From positions 14,846,769 to 14,910,768 of the forward strand of contig CM065693.1 in NCBI GenBank assembly GCA_017654935.2: a DNA stretch of 64,000 nucleotides. Direction: 5' to 3'. The position numbers were made by a program, and so were the translations under genes. How positions within the stretch are numbered: position 1 is the stretch's first letter; each line of letters starts with the position of its first letter. Shown here piece by piece: positions 10,369 through 19,274 of the stretch. Origin of the DNA: Phymorhynchus buccinoides (lineage: Eukaryota > Mollusca > Gastropoda > Neogastropoda > Raphitomidae). Under the pieces are notes generated by a model. It did not search any database and was not told where the DNA came from. It saw nothing but the letters and a program-made list of their open reading frames with translations.

Positions 10369-10922
10369 TCGTACCACTGTCCGACTGTGACGACGTCTGT
10401 GATGCGTGATTCTGATGAAATACTACTGTCTAAATGAATCTGATGAAACCCTACTAGTTTTGTCCACTTCATTTTTCCCCCCCATTTTAATGTAATTCTG
10501 TTCTTACAGAACTGGCTATACAAAAAAGAGGGAAAAAAAGGTTAAGCAAAAAGAAAAAATATGAAAAAAAGAAAGAAAATAAACAATTTATTGATCTAGA
10601 CCCCCAATGCTCGAACTACATTGTATAGAAATACAGATGTTTCATCAAAATCGTGTATCTGGGACTACAAATACACTTTTTTTTTATTAAACTTTTTTTT
10701 CGCCATAAATACAAACCACAAAAAGGAAAAAGAAGAAGAAATGAAATCCATAGAAAAGAAAAAAACACCCCCATAAAACCAGAAATGACGATACTATTAC
10801 AAAATAATTAAAACAAAATGCTTTTTTTTAAATTATTATAGAGAACTAAACTAGTAGGATTTCATCAGATTCGTTTCACTAGAACCATGCCTCACAAACG
10901 TCACAGTTGGATAACCGTACGA
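10369..10922. mobile_element. Inverted-repeat element, ~550 bp, type unknown
   Basis: The left arm starts CGTACCACTGTCCGACTG and later reads GAATCTGATGAAACCCTAC. The right arm is its complement (CATCAGATTCG, then CACAGTTGG and ACCGTAC at 10903-10920). Arms are roughly 60-80 bases with mismatches. The interior is A-rich and shows no open frame. It is probably a non-autonomous DNA element; no clear target duplication was found. Confidence 0.5.
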
Positions 10923-11010
10923 TTGCAGTTGTGCGTGTGAGTTGTCCCCCTTTACCTGGCAATAGAAAAGATGGAGTATGCAATTATGCAAATTCGTTGA
11001 CAGCGTGTAT

Positions 11011-11152
11011 GATAATTATTAGGCCTATCCTTGTCTCCCAAAATTAAGAACATGAGGCCTTTGGATAAGAGACCCTGATTAAATGTCTTTCAGTGACATG
11101 GGTCTTAGATCAGAGTGGTGCCAAGCGACTACTCTGGCGGTGAAAGGATTTA
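11011..11152 (-). mobile_element. Truncated TTAA-type MITE (family 1)
   Basis: Only the half ending in CTCTGGCGGTGAAAGG is left, inverted relative to the complete copy at 11526. Shared internal motifs are CCTTGTCTCCCAAAATTAAG and AGAGACCCTGATTAAATG. Confidence 0.7.
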
Positions 11153-11525
11153 CCCTATAGTATTATTTTTCTTACAATCAAAGGGTATAATTGAACTAAT
11201 ACCAATCGAATTCTCATTCAACTCAGTTCTAGTATGTTATCGTCTAAACCTGTACAAGAATGACAAAATCATCTTTGATGCAGTTAATTGCAACCATGTC
11301 GAACATAATATATTTGAGTAATTGTTAAAACAGTCCATGGATTTGCAACGCTTCATGATTTATAGCACAATATTTATTATAATGTTATATTTGTATATCA
11401 GTTTGTAATAGCGTTGATTCCATTCTGTCCGAGAATCAATCGTTATACAATTGGATGCATCAGTATAATATATGAGGTAAAACATGAGTTTGTATTGCGG
11501 TTCAGTTAATGCTGTTGCGTTTATT

Positions 11526-11772
11526 TTAACCCTTTCACCGCCAAAGTCGAATTTTAGCACCACAGTGATTTAACACCTATGTCATTGAAAGGCATCAAAT
11601 TGGGGTCCATTATCCAAAGACCCTATTGTCTTAGTTTTAGGAAGTAAGGATATACCTTATTTTATATATGTCACAGAAGAATCCCCAAATACTGCAGATG
11701 GATTTTGTTCTCTACCCAGGTAAATGTAATGGACATTTTTGGCTGAAATATGGCTGGCGGTGAAAGGGTTAA
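11526..11772 (+). mobile_element. Complete TTAA-flanked, piggyBac-like MITE (family 1)
   Basis: Bounded by TTAACCCTTTCACCGCCA and TGGCGGTGAAAGGGTTAA, a perfect inverted repeat including TTAA. The interior (~210 bp) has no coding potential. TTAA target duplications and a CCCTTT terminus are typical of piggyBac-superfamily elements (established knowledge), so mobilisation in trans by such a transposase is inferred. Other copies: 14327, 14724, 16823, 22979 and 56561, and fragments at 11011 and 58450. Confidence 0.85.
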
Positions 11773-11913
11773 ACAGCTTTGATGAAGAAATTGCAATTGC
11801 ATTTGAGAAATAAAATAAAATAAAAACCAGACGTGTCAACATGCATTCAGATTATAACGTTAATGAATCCAGTCTGTTAACATAACCTGTTTTTAGGACA
11901 TCAGTAGGGTCTA

Positions 11914-12156
11914 TTAAAGACCCGCCAGATCAATGAATGAAAATCACGGGTTTCACGTGTTACCCTCTCTCGCTGGTAAGACATCTTATTTGTGACTAGG
12001 TTTGACTCCCATGCAAATGCACAACAAATTGCAAACGATACAGAGACTTTAAAAAGCAGCCTCAATTTGAAGTTGGGGGCATTTGTATATGGATCACACC
12101 TGCCCAGAAAAACAAAACAAAAGGGACTCAATCTTGCTGGGTCAATAGGTCTTTAA
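11914..12156. mobile_element. TTAA-flanked MITE (family 2)
   Basis: Starts TTAAAGACCCGCCAG and ends CTGGGTCAATAGGTCTTTAA. The interior includes CACGGGTTTCACGTGTTA and TTGGGGGCATTTGTAT. Related copies are at 43402-43532 (complete, TTAA at both ends) and 29386-29545 (fragment, inverted). Confidence 0.7.
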
Positions 12157-12280
12157 TACAAACTTAGTGTTTGGTGGGTTTTATTACCGACTTCCTACGT
12201 TAATGTTCTCATTAACACGGGATCAATGGTACTAGAATGTTAGCCTTGAAGCAGTAACACGTGACTCGTGACGTGTGCAG

Positions 12281-12435
12281 TTCCGCCGGAAGTTCGGCTG
12301 CCTAACCAGAAGATCGGTCAGAGCAAAGGGAAGACGACCATCCTGGAGTGTGTGGTGACGGCTTACCCCCACGCCATGAGTCGCTGGAGACGAAACGGGA
12401 AGGACATCGAGAGAAACTCCAAGTACAACATCGAG
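12281..12435 (+). CDS. Lachesin/IgLON-like gene, exon for the first half of Ig3
   Basis: Acceptor ACGTGTGCAG precedes TTCCGCCGG. With the T carried over from 9733 the frame starts F-P-P-E-V-R-L-P. It then reads IGQSKGKTTILECVVTAYPH, with the first Ig3 cysteine in the family's L-E-C-x-V-x-A-Y-P signature, followed by SRWRRNG (core Trp) and NSKYNIE. The donor GAG|GTGAAG ends the exon in phase 0, which is the phase the exon at 13699 needs. An in-frame read-through would stop about 20 bases later, supporting the donor. This strongly matches IgLON/lachesin third Ig domains in sequence order and in exon phase. Confidence 0.88.
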
Positions 12436-12799
12436 GTGAAGTCAAGTAGAAAATGAGCATGTGGACAATATGGCTTAAAACACATTTTGTTTTAGACACC
12501 AACAACGTTCAAGGCCTTCCGATCTCCTTGACCTTGGTGGGTACAATTATAGAAACGAGCCAACTGGACTTAGCAACAAAGTTTGTACAACATTAAAAAA
12601 GATACTGCATCTTGCAATATACATTTGGATTCGTCTTTTCTAAAAATCTGATAAGGCCGATTCGAAATATGGGCAATAATACAGAATGTGTGTTGTTGTA
12701 CAGTCATCAACAGCACCGCATAAACATTGACGATTTTGTATGAATTGTGTTCTGAATGCATATAGCTTAATTAAGCATTTTTCATGCTAGATGTCTCGT

Positions 12800-12914
12800 G
12801 TCTCACAAAATACCAGATGGTGTCTGTTGTATCATACGTTGCCCGAATGTCTGCTGCGTGGTGTCTCACGTCAGTTGTCTGCTGCCTACTGTCTGTTATC
12901 TGATGCCTGATGTC

Positions 12915-12948
<34 letters not shown>

Positions 12949-13695
12949 GCGTGCGTGTGCGTGCGTGCTGTTATATGCTGGTTGTGTGTGTGTGTGTTGG
13001 TTTATGTGTGTATGTTGTGAATATATACTGTTATTTCTGCTTGCTTGTGTGACAATGCATACTGGCAGGAAGACAGACATATGGACAAACAGACAGACAG
13101 ACAGACAGACAAACGTAAAGGACCATGGTTTCATGTTTGCTGGTTTGGAGCCTGGTGTCTGCTGTCTGTTGCCTACTGTCTGTTATCTGATGTCTGATGT
13201 CTTTTTGGTTATGGCTGCTGTCTGCTGTCTGTTGCCTACTGTCTGTTATATCATATATGATGTCTTGTTGGTTATGTCTACCGGCCAAACGAAGCCTGAC
13301 CGTGTTTTGTCTGCTCTGTTGCCTTTTGTTTCTGTTTTTATTCGATTTCAATTCTGTGAAAGCGCCCTGTAGTTACATAGTCTGATGTCTGCTGTCTGAA
13401 TGCCTCAGTATCTGGTGTCTGATGCCTAGTGTCTGTTGCTTAGTGTATGTTGCCTAGTGTCCTTTTTCTGATGCATAGTGGTACTGGTTCTGTTTGTTGC
13501 CTAGTAATAAAAACTGGTGTCTGTTGTCTGATGCGAAAACCCGATAGTGTCTAAGAGCTCTGATGCATCCAAATAGTGTAAATGATGAACTCAGGTGTCC
13601 CATGTCCTGTTTTGTAGTGATTTAACCGTGGTGTCTGATGCCTAGTGTAATATGATGTATGTCTGCTGTCTGAGTGCCTGGTGTCTGCCTGTCCA
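12800..13695 (+). repeat. Degenerate CTG/TCTG-rich repeat with CA/GT tract
   Basis: Loose repeats of phrases such as CTGCTGTCTGTTGCCTACTG and GTCTGTTATCTGATG recur through the whole intron, with a (GT)n tract at 12917-12990 and a CAGA repeat at 13090-13110. No coding content. The repeats run right up to the next exon's acceptor. Confidence 0.75.
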
Positions 13696-13698
13696 CAG

Positions 13699-13823
13699 GT
13701 GTCTGACGTGACGACAACACACTGACGCTGGCTCTACGCATGTCCCTGATGGAGGCCTACGGTCGGTACGAGTGTGTCTCCGAGAACCAGCTGGGCAAAG
13801 ACTCTGAAACCAGCTGGGCAATG
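13699..13823 (+). CDS. Lachesin/IgLON-like gene, exon for the end of Ig3 (frameshifted)
   Basis: Acceptor TGTCCACAG is followed by GTGTCTGACGTGACGAC. The frame encoding DDNTLTLALRMSLMEAYG, then RYECVSENQLGKDSE (second Ig3 cysteine), is one base out of register with the exon start, and the entry frame meets TGA. The duplicate at 13914 reads GACGAAGACGACAAC where this copy reads GACGTGACGACAAC, so one base appears to be missing near 13707-13709. The 3' end is also unclear: a local duplication of ACCAGCTGGGCAA runs into a weak donor (ATG|GTCTGT) whose phase does not fit the next exon. Either the allele is damaged or the consensus has an error. Family homology of the segment itself is firm. Confidence 0.7.
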
Positions 13824-13913
13824 GTCTGTACCGTCTCTGTCTGAAACCATCTGATCCTCTATGTCTTGTTGGCTATGTCTGCTGTTTAATGCCTGGTGTC
13901 CGCTGTCACACAG

Positions 13914-14008
13914 GTGTCTGACGAAGACGACAACACGCTGACGCTTGTTTGGTCTACTGCATGTCTGTCCCTGTCCCTGTAGGCCGATTACGGTCTGTAC
14001 TGAGTCCA
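13914..14008 (+). pseudogene. Second, decayed copy of the Ig3 end exon
   Basis: Acceptor-like CTGTCACACAG, then GTGTCTGACGAAGACG with an intact reading V-S-D-E-D-D-N-T-L-T-L. After ACGCTGACGCTT it degrades: TGTCCCTGTAGGCCG contains a stop, and the Y-x-C segment is lost (GGTCTGTACTGAGTCC). It is thus complementary to the upstream copy: good at the start, broken at the end. Confidence 0.7.
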
Positions 14009-14275
14009 TCTGTGTCTTCCTGTCCCTGTACGCCCATTGCTTGGTCTGTTCTGTGAAACCATGGTCTTCCTGTCCCTGTACGCCCATTGTGTGGTCTGTT
14101 CTGTTTGTCCATCTGTATGTCTTCCTGTCCCTGTACGCCCATTGCTTGGTCTGTTCTGTTTGTCCATCTAAATGTCTTCCTGTCCCTGTACGCCCATTGC
14201 TTGGTCTGTTCTGTTTGTCCATCTGTCTGTCTTCCTGTCCCTGTACGCCCGTTGCTTGGTCTGTTCTGTTTGACT
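14005..14275. repeat. ~60-bp tandem array, about five copies
   Basis: Unit contains CTTCCTGTCCCTGTACGCCC and TTGCTTGGTCTGTTCTG. The array begins inside the decayed exon copy (CCTGTCCCTGTAGGCCG at about 13968-13984), so it appears to have been seeded from it. Open frames on both strands are repeat artefacts. Confidence 0.85.
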
Positions 14276-14326
14276 TTCTGTCTCTTCGTTCTGACTGACT
14301 TGACTGAGGTCATGAATGATACATGT

Positions 14327-14568
14327 GTGCTTTCACCGCCAATGTCGCATTTTAGCACCACAATGGTTTAACACCCATGTCACTAAAAGGCATCAAATCA
14401 GGGCCTGTTATCCGAAGACCCTATTTTCTTAATTTTGGGAGGTAAGGATAAGCCTAATGTTATACATGTTATAGTAGATTTCTCAATAATGCGGACACTT
14501 TTTTTCTCTACCCAGCTAAGCTTAATGGTATTTTTTGGCTGAAAAATGGCTGGCGGTGAAAGGGTTAA
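14327..14568 (+). mobile_element. TTAA-type MITE (family 1), left end damaged
   Basis: Left end reads TGCTTTCACCGCCA without TTAACC. The right end TGGCGGTGAAAGGGTTAA is intact. The interior matches the family (TTTAGCACCACAATGG, GGCATCAAATC, TCTACCCAG). Confidence 0.8.
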
Positions 14569-14723
14569 TGTGTATCGGCTTGTCTGTATGGCTGATAGGA
14601 ATTGTTCGGAAATAACTAAGGGGAGTAATTTCATGGTGTGTGGGAGTGATCGTGCCTAATTCAATCGGTCAAACAGGGGAAGTTACTCTACCATCAGTAT
14701 GCATTTTCATTTCTTTTTTTTCA

Positions 14724-14968
14724 TTAAGCCTTTCACCGCCAGATTCGTATTTTAGCACCACGATTATTTAACTTCTATGTCACTAAAAGGCATCAAGTTG
14801 GGGTCTATTATCCAAAGACCCCATTGTCTTAGTTTGGGGAAGTAAGGATAGACCTTATTTTATGCATGTCACAGAAGAATCCCCAATACTGCAGACGGAT
14901 TTTGTTCTCTACCCTACCCAGGTACATTTAATAGAAATGTTTGGGCTGGCTGGCGGTGAAAGGGTTAA
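14724..14968 (+). mobile_element. Complete TTAA-type MITE (family 1)
   Basis: TTAAGCCTTTCACCGCCA to TGGCGGTGAAAGGGTTAA, with TTAA on both sides. It lies 156 bases after the previous copy in the same orientation. Confidence 0.85.
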
Positions 14969-15371
14969 CTCTGAGTCAGAACGAACCTAAGCATTTCGTT
15001 GCTATTGTAGAGTTCTGGTACACTGAATGGACGATGCATGCTTTGCGGTGACAGAATGTCTTCTTTTTCTTTTTTCTTCTGAAAATGTTTTTTATTCAGG
15101 TATTGGTTGACCTATTTCCATATTGCAAGTTGGTTTTTTTATTTCTAATTCTGTACATTTTTGTTTATAGAATCAAGTTAAAGTTTCACGAGGGTGATGA
15201 AGTGTATGGGTTTCTTCATGACTTAGCGTGAGTGTTGTGGAATGCTTGTCGTACTACAGCTTACGATTGTGAATGCAGTTTTCAACTATTATAGAACCCA
15301 TTTGAAAGTATACATCTCAAAATATTTTTAAAAAATATTAAAAAAATCAGCAAATCATGCACTTGTGTCAG

Positions 15372-15588
15372 AATATCCCATCATGGAACCTACCACCAGC
15401 ACCACCTTCAGCACCACCTCCATGGTCCCCACCCGGGGCTACAAGACGCCCAGACCCCCTCACCTACGTCAGAACGGGCGGCCAAACAAAGCGCACGGCA
15501 ACAAAGGCGGTAGCAGGGATCATCCTAGCCACAACAGCAACAGCAAGGAGGATAGCAAGGGGGTGGATGACCCTTACTTGACTCATAG
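15372..15588 (+). CDS. Lachesin/IgLON-like gene, stalk exon 1
   Basis: Acceptor CACTTGTGTCAG precedes AATATCCC; the donor is CATAG|GTGAGAG. It enters in phase 1 and leaves in phase 2. It encodes the linker after Ig3: EYPIMEPTTSTTFSTTS, a Thr/Ser stretch of a kind likely to be O-glycosylated, then a basic Asn/Lys/Gly/His-rich segment (HLRQNGRPNKAHGNKG) and a Ser/Asp/Lys part ending D-D-P-Y-L-T-H. E-Y-P followed by a Thr-rich run is the usual transition from Ig3 to stalk in this family. There is no domain fold. The junction with the next exon (CAT AG + G) gives H-R-P-P-H in frame. Confidence 0.8.
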
Positions 15589-15635
15589 GTGAGAGTGTGT
15601 GTGTGTGTGTGTGGGTGGGGTATTAGGTATTAGGT

Positions 15636-15905
15636 ACTTTATAGTCACAGAGGCGTCTCTGTGAAATTCGGGTTGCTCCCACCTGGAGAGCGCGTCGCTG
15701 CCAGAGGCGCGCCACCCAATTTTTTTGTTTTGTTTTTGCATGCGATTTTTGTTACTGATGATGAGGGAGGGGGGGGGGGGGGGTTTAAATTTTTACCTAA
15801 ATGACAACGGGACCTTTTCGTTGCCACTGGGTTTAACCGTATGCTAAGTGCATGGGCACACGGGACCTCGGTTTATCGTTCATCCGAAAGACTCCACGTT
15901 CAGAC
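15636..15905. repeat. Possible dispersed repeat in stalk intron
   Basis: Contains ACCTCGGTTTATCGTTCATC and CGAAAGACTCC, phrases that look like part of a widespread repeat, plus a (G)n run at 15767-15782. No second copy is visible in this window, so the assignment is weak. Confidence 0.3.
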
Positions 15906-15999
15906 CGTTAAGGCCTAGTGCAGAATGAGACGGGGCGTGGAAAAGGTGAACCTATCACAGATGCTTCGGAAGATTGGAAAAAGGAGGAACACGAGATGA

Positions 16000-16416
16000 G
16001 CAGACGAATTCGACTATGGTGACGACGCCGATTATGATGTTGATGATGGTAAGGTCGACGAAGACAACGATGGTGATGATGACTACGACGATGGCGGCGA
16101 TAATGATGACAACGACGGTGATGATGACTACGACGGCGGCGGCGATGATGATAAGGATGGTGTTGATGATCAACGATGACGACGATGCTGACAATCATGA
16201 TGATGATAATGGTGAATGTGATGATAATGATGATGACGAAGATGATGATGATAATGTCGACGCCGGCAACGATTGTGATGATGACTACGACGACGTTAGC
16301 GATGATGATGATGATGATGATGACCTTGTAAAAGATGATGACGACAACGACGATCACGACGACGATAGCGACTTTGATGATTAATTTGATATTGATGATG
16401 ATGATGATGATGACAG
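16000..16416 (+). repeat. Long (GAT/GAC)n tract ending at an exon acceptor
   Basis: About 400 bases of GATGATGAC-type trinucleotide repeats occupy the intron between the two stalk exons and run directly into the acceptor GATGATGACAG at 16416. The Asp-, Met- or Ile-rich open frames are artefacts. Confidence 0.9.
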
Positions 16417-16571
16417 GCCCCCTCACAAAAGTCGTCTGCCGGACAGTAAACGTCAGCCTCTGGTCAGCGAGGAAGACAATGACCGTGACCTTCAACCCCC
16501 GGATGACCTCTATGACCCCTACAGCCAAGGACGTCCAAACCAGGGTGAGGGAGGTCCACCTTATAGTTATG
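16417..16571 (+). CDS. Lachesin/IgLON-like gene, stalk exon 2
   Basis: The acceptor is embedded in a GAT repeat without a pyrimidine tract. The split Arg codon (AG + G) links to the previous exon in frame. It encodes PPHKSRLPDSKRQPLVSEED, an acidic N-D-R-D-L-Q-P-P-D-D-L segment and YDPYSQGRPNQ. Two donors fit, both phase 1: CAGG|GTGAGG after 16544 and TATG|GTACGT after 16571. The second adds nine residues (G-E-G-G-P-P-Y-S-Y) and is used here. Either joins in frame to the exon at 17872. Low-complexity stalk with no fold; orthology by position is likely. Confidence 0.75.
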
Positions 16572-16822
16572 GTACGTTGGCTTAGACAACTTAATATATG
16601 ACAGACATTTGCAGCTGAAAACCCCCACATTAGGCCTACGTTGCTGCGTACAATTAGAGCTAAAATCGCTAAATCATGCAGCTGCGCGGCATCTTTTTCA
16701 GCTCCAGTGATCTTGACCTTCCACCAATTACCTTCATGTTCGAATTTGGCTTAGATATTCTCACTACCCACCCGCATGCAAACTTTGAGGGTCATAGGTC
16801 CCTCCGTTCAAACGTTATCGTG

Positions 16823-17064
16823 TTAACCCTTTCACCGCCAAAGTCGCATTATAGCACTACCGTGACGTTAACACATGTGTCACTAAAAGGCATCAAATTG
16901 GGGTCTATTACCCAAAGACCCTATTGTCTCAGTTTGGGGAAGTAAGGATAGACCTTATTATATCACAGAAGAATCCCCAATACTGCAGATGGAGTTTGTT
17001 CTCTACCCAGGTAAATTTAATGGATTTTTGTTTGCTGAAATATGGCTGGCGGTGAAAGGGTTAA
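16823..17064 (+). mobile_element. Complete TTAA-type MITE (family 1)
   Basis: TTAACCCTTTCACCGCCA to TGGCGGTGAAAGGGTTAA with TTAA both sides, same orientation as the 11.5, 14.3 and 14.7 kb copies. Fourth copy in the introns of this one gene. Confidence 0.88.
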
Positions 17065-17239
17065 CATAGATAAATAGTCAGCCAGGAACAAACACAGACA
17101 AGCTACCCTGAAAAGATTAAGCAACGTTCTCTTCACGGCTGCTTAACAAGATAAAGGTTTATGAAAGAAGGTGCTCAGGAAATAACGCGAGAAATAGGCT
17201 GCGTCTCGGCTAGTGTGTGTTCGTTCTTAATTGTAGTGT

Positions 17240-17434
17240 ACATATTGGCAAGGTGGTGGTGGTGTGTGTGGGGGGGGGGGGGGTGGGTAAGGGAGGTTGT
17301 GATTGTTTGTGTTAGTTAGGGGAGGGTTGGGGTAGAATATGTGTGTATGTGTGTGTGTTTATGCTTCTGTATGTGTGTGTTCATGTGTGTGTTGTTCTTC
17401 AGTTTAACGTCCTTTCACTAAAAATGATTCAGAT

Positions 17435-17474
<40 letters not shown>

Positions 17475-17647
17475 TGTGCATGCGTGCGCACGTGTTGTGT
17501 GTGCATGTGTTTATGTGTTTGTGAATGCATGTGTGTGTAGGGCGTGTATGTGTGTGTGTTTGTTTCTCTGGGTCTGTCTGTCTGTTTGACTCTGGCTCGG
17601 TGGTTGGCGGGAAAAGAGAGACACGCATAGAAAGACAGGAAGATAAC

Positions 17648-17680
<33 letters not shown>
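17240..17680. repeat. G-run, (GT)n and (GA)n microsatellites
   Basis: A poly-G stretch at 17270-17285, GT-rich tracts at 17339-17560 and a GA tract at 17652-17679. No coding content. Confidence 0.9.
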
Positions 17681-17683
<3 letters not shown>

Positions 17684-17871
17684 GTAAACGTGCGGTTTGT
17701 TGTTATTGTTTTTCTTTCACTTGAGAGTGAATAATGTTTCAGATAAAAAACATAATTTTAGGGGAATCAGAATGCACTGTTGTCTATTTCATTTTGAAAT
17801 GTTTGTATTTAACAGGCATCCCTTCCTTACGTTCTTTCTTGTTCTTACTTTCTTTCTGTCCTCTCTTTCAG

Positions 17872-17993
17872 GTGGCGCACCGCGCAACGATCAAGTCATC
17901 GAGAACGGTTCAGGGGCAGTAACTGTCTCCTTCAACCTTCTCCTGGTGGCAGGAGAGATTGCAGCGCTTGTCTCCCTTGTCTTATTCAGATGA
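17872..17993 (+). CDS. Lachesin/IgLON-like gene, terminal exon with GPI signal
   Basis: Acceptor TCCTCTCTTTCAG has a strong pyrimidine tract. It enters in phase 1, completing a Gly codon. It encodes GGAPRNDQVIENGSGAVTV, a small-residue region suitable as a GPI attachment (omega) site around N-G-S-G-A, then the hydrophobic tail FNLLLVAGEIAALVSLVLF and R-stop (TGA 17991-17993). A C-terminal hydrophobic segment with nothing after it is the standard GPI-transfer signal of lachesin and IgLON proteins. The product is therefore inferred to be membrane-attached by lipid rather than by a transmembrane helix. Confidence 0.85.
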
Positions 17994-18176
17994 TCGCAGA
18001 ACGAGTGACCACGTTTCGATACACATATTATATACCCTTCCCTCGTACAATTAAACCTCGCGGTTTTTTTAGACCGACAGTACGTCCTTAATTTTGAGAC
18101 GAGGCCACCAAAGGAGAAGTTGGTGACGGATCCGTGAAAGTTTTGAAGAAAAATATTAGAACATTTCCATGAAAAT

Positions 18177-18182
18177 AATAAA
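18177..18182 (+). terminator. Polyadenylation signal AATAAA
   Basis: First AATAAA after the Ig gene's stop, 184 bases downstream, giving a short 3' UTR. A plausible but untested site. Confidence 0.5.
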
Positions 18183-18284
18183 AATGCTGGATTGAAATTG
18201 AGGCGAAACTAGGAAAACATTACATTAGCCTAAGTCTTTGCTTTAGGATGTACTGGATGGATACAGTTTTAATTTTTTGGGGGG

Positions 18285-18312
18285 GGGTTGGGGGGGGGGG
18301 GGGGGGGGGGGT
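18285..18312. repeat. Poly-G run
   Basis: About 27 bases of almost pure G just downstream of the Ig gene. Confidence 0.9.
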
Positions 18313-18837
18313 CTGCAATTTCCTATTGTGTCATATCCTAACAACATTAGATTAATTTGATCGTCTTTCTGTTCGAGAAACTTGAAACTTGAAAACTGTA
18401 TTACTCAAGGATTGAGATCTTAGGCTTAGCTTATATTTTTCAATCTGTCCTTGGGACGAAAGCAAGACTGAGCGAGAAAGCATTAGAATAAAACGAAAGG
18501 GCAGAAAGAAAACGAAAAGAGATGAAAACGAGTAAACAATAACACACACATTCTGGTAATTCAGCAGTAAGTGAAATATCAATATAGAAAATGCATTTTG
18601 TTGGGCTCCCGCCCCAAAAGAGCCAAAAACAACCAAACAACTACAAACGAATACGTCGCACGTCTTCAAAGGAACAAAAAGAAAGAAAGAAGAGGCTTCT
18701 ACGTGTGCATAAGGAAACACAATGATTATACTCGCGGTGCTGTTCAGTGTTGGTTTATACATTGTACGTTCCAGTGGCTTGCAAGCACCACATTATGGTT
18801 TTCTTTTCATCAGATACCTCCTCAAATCGTTGTTCTG

Positions 18838-19172
18838 TTCGTGGAGTTCTTCTTCTTCTTCTTCGTTCGCTCAGACAGTTTCCTGTCATATGAGCGCAGG
18901 TGCGTCATGCTGCCGTTATGCGCCTAACTAAGAAATAGTTAGGCCCAGTATGTCCGACTTCGGCTGAAGAAATCTTTGTAAGAATATACATTAAAAAAAA
19001 AAGGCAGGAGAATGGACCAGTGAGATAGAAAGATAGCAGATGACAGTAAGCAAAGAGAACAGGCAGAGTGAAAGAGAATGACAGAATTAGAGGAAGTTTC
19101 AAGCACAGAATTTCCAGAAGGTGGGGGAACTGTTTGTATGAAGACCCCCCGGTATCCCCACGGGGAGTAATT
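18838..19172 (-). repeat. SINE-like dispersed repeat, copy 3
   Basis: Inverted copy. On the + strand: TCTTCTTCTTCTTCG tail, ATGCTGCCGTTATGCGCC, CCAGTATGTCCGACTTCGG, a TTTCCAGAAGGTGGGGG block and the head CCCCCGGTATCCCCACGGGG. It is the best-preserved match to copy 2. A poly-G run follows at 19180-19205. Confidence 0.7.
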
Positions 19173-19274
19173 GCGGGACGGGGGGGGGGGGGGGGGGGGG
19201 GGGGGAGTCGGTCATAGGTTGACTTACCATACCCTTAAAAATCGTCTCTTTTTTCTTGTTCTTTTTTTCCTCAG

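Noticed and set aside
13945..14371. Ser/Cys-rich + strand and Gln/Asp-rich - strand proteins
   Set aside because: Produced by the 60-bp array and the MITE that follows it.
15974..16630. Asp-rich protein on the + strand and Ile/Val-rich protein on the - strand
   Set aside because: Trinucleotide GAT/GAC repeat; the real exon starts after it at 16417.
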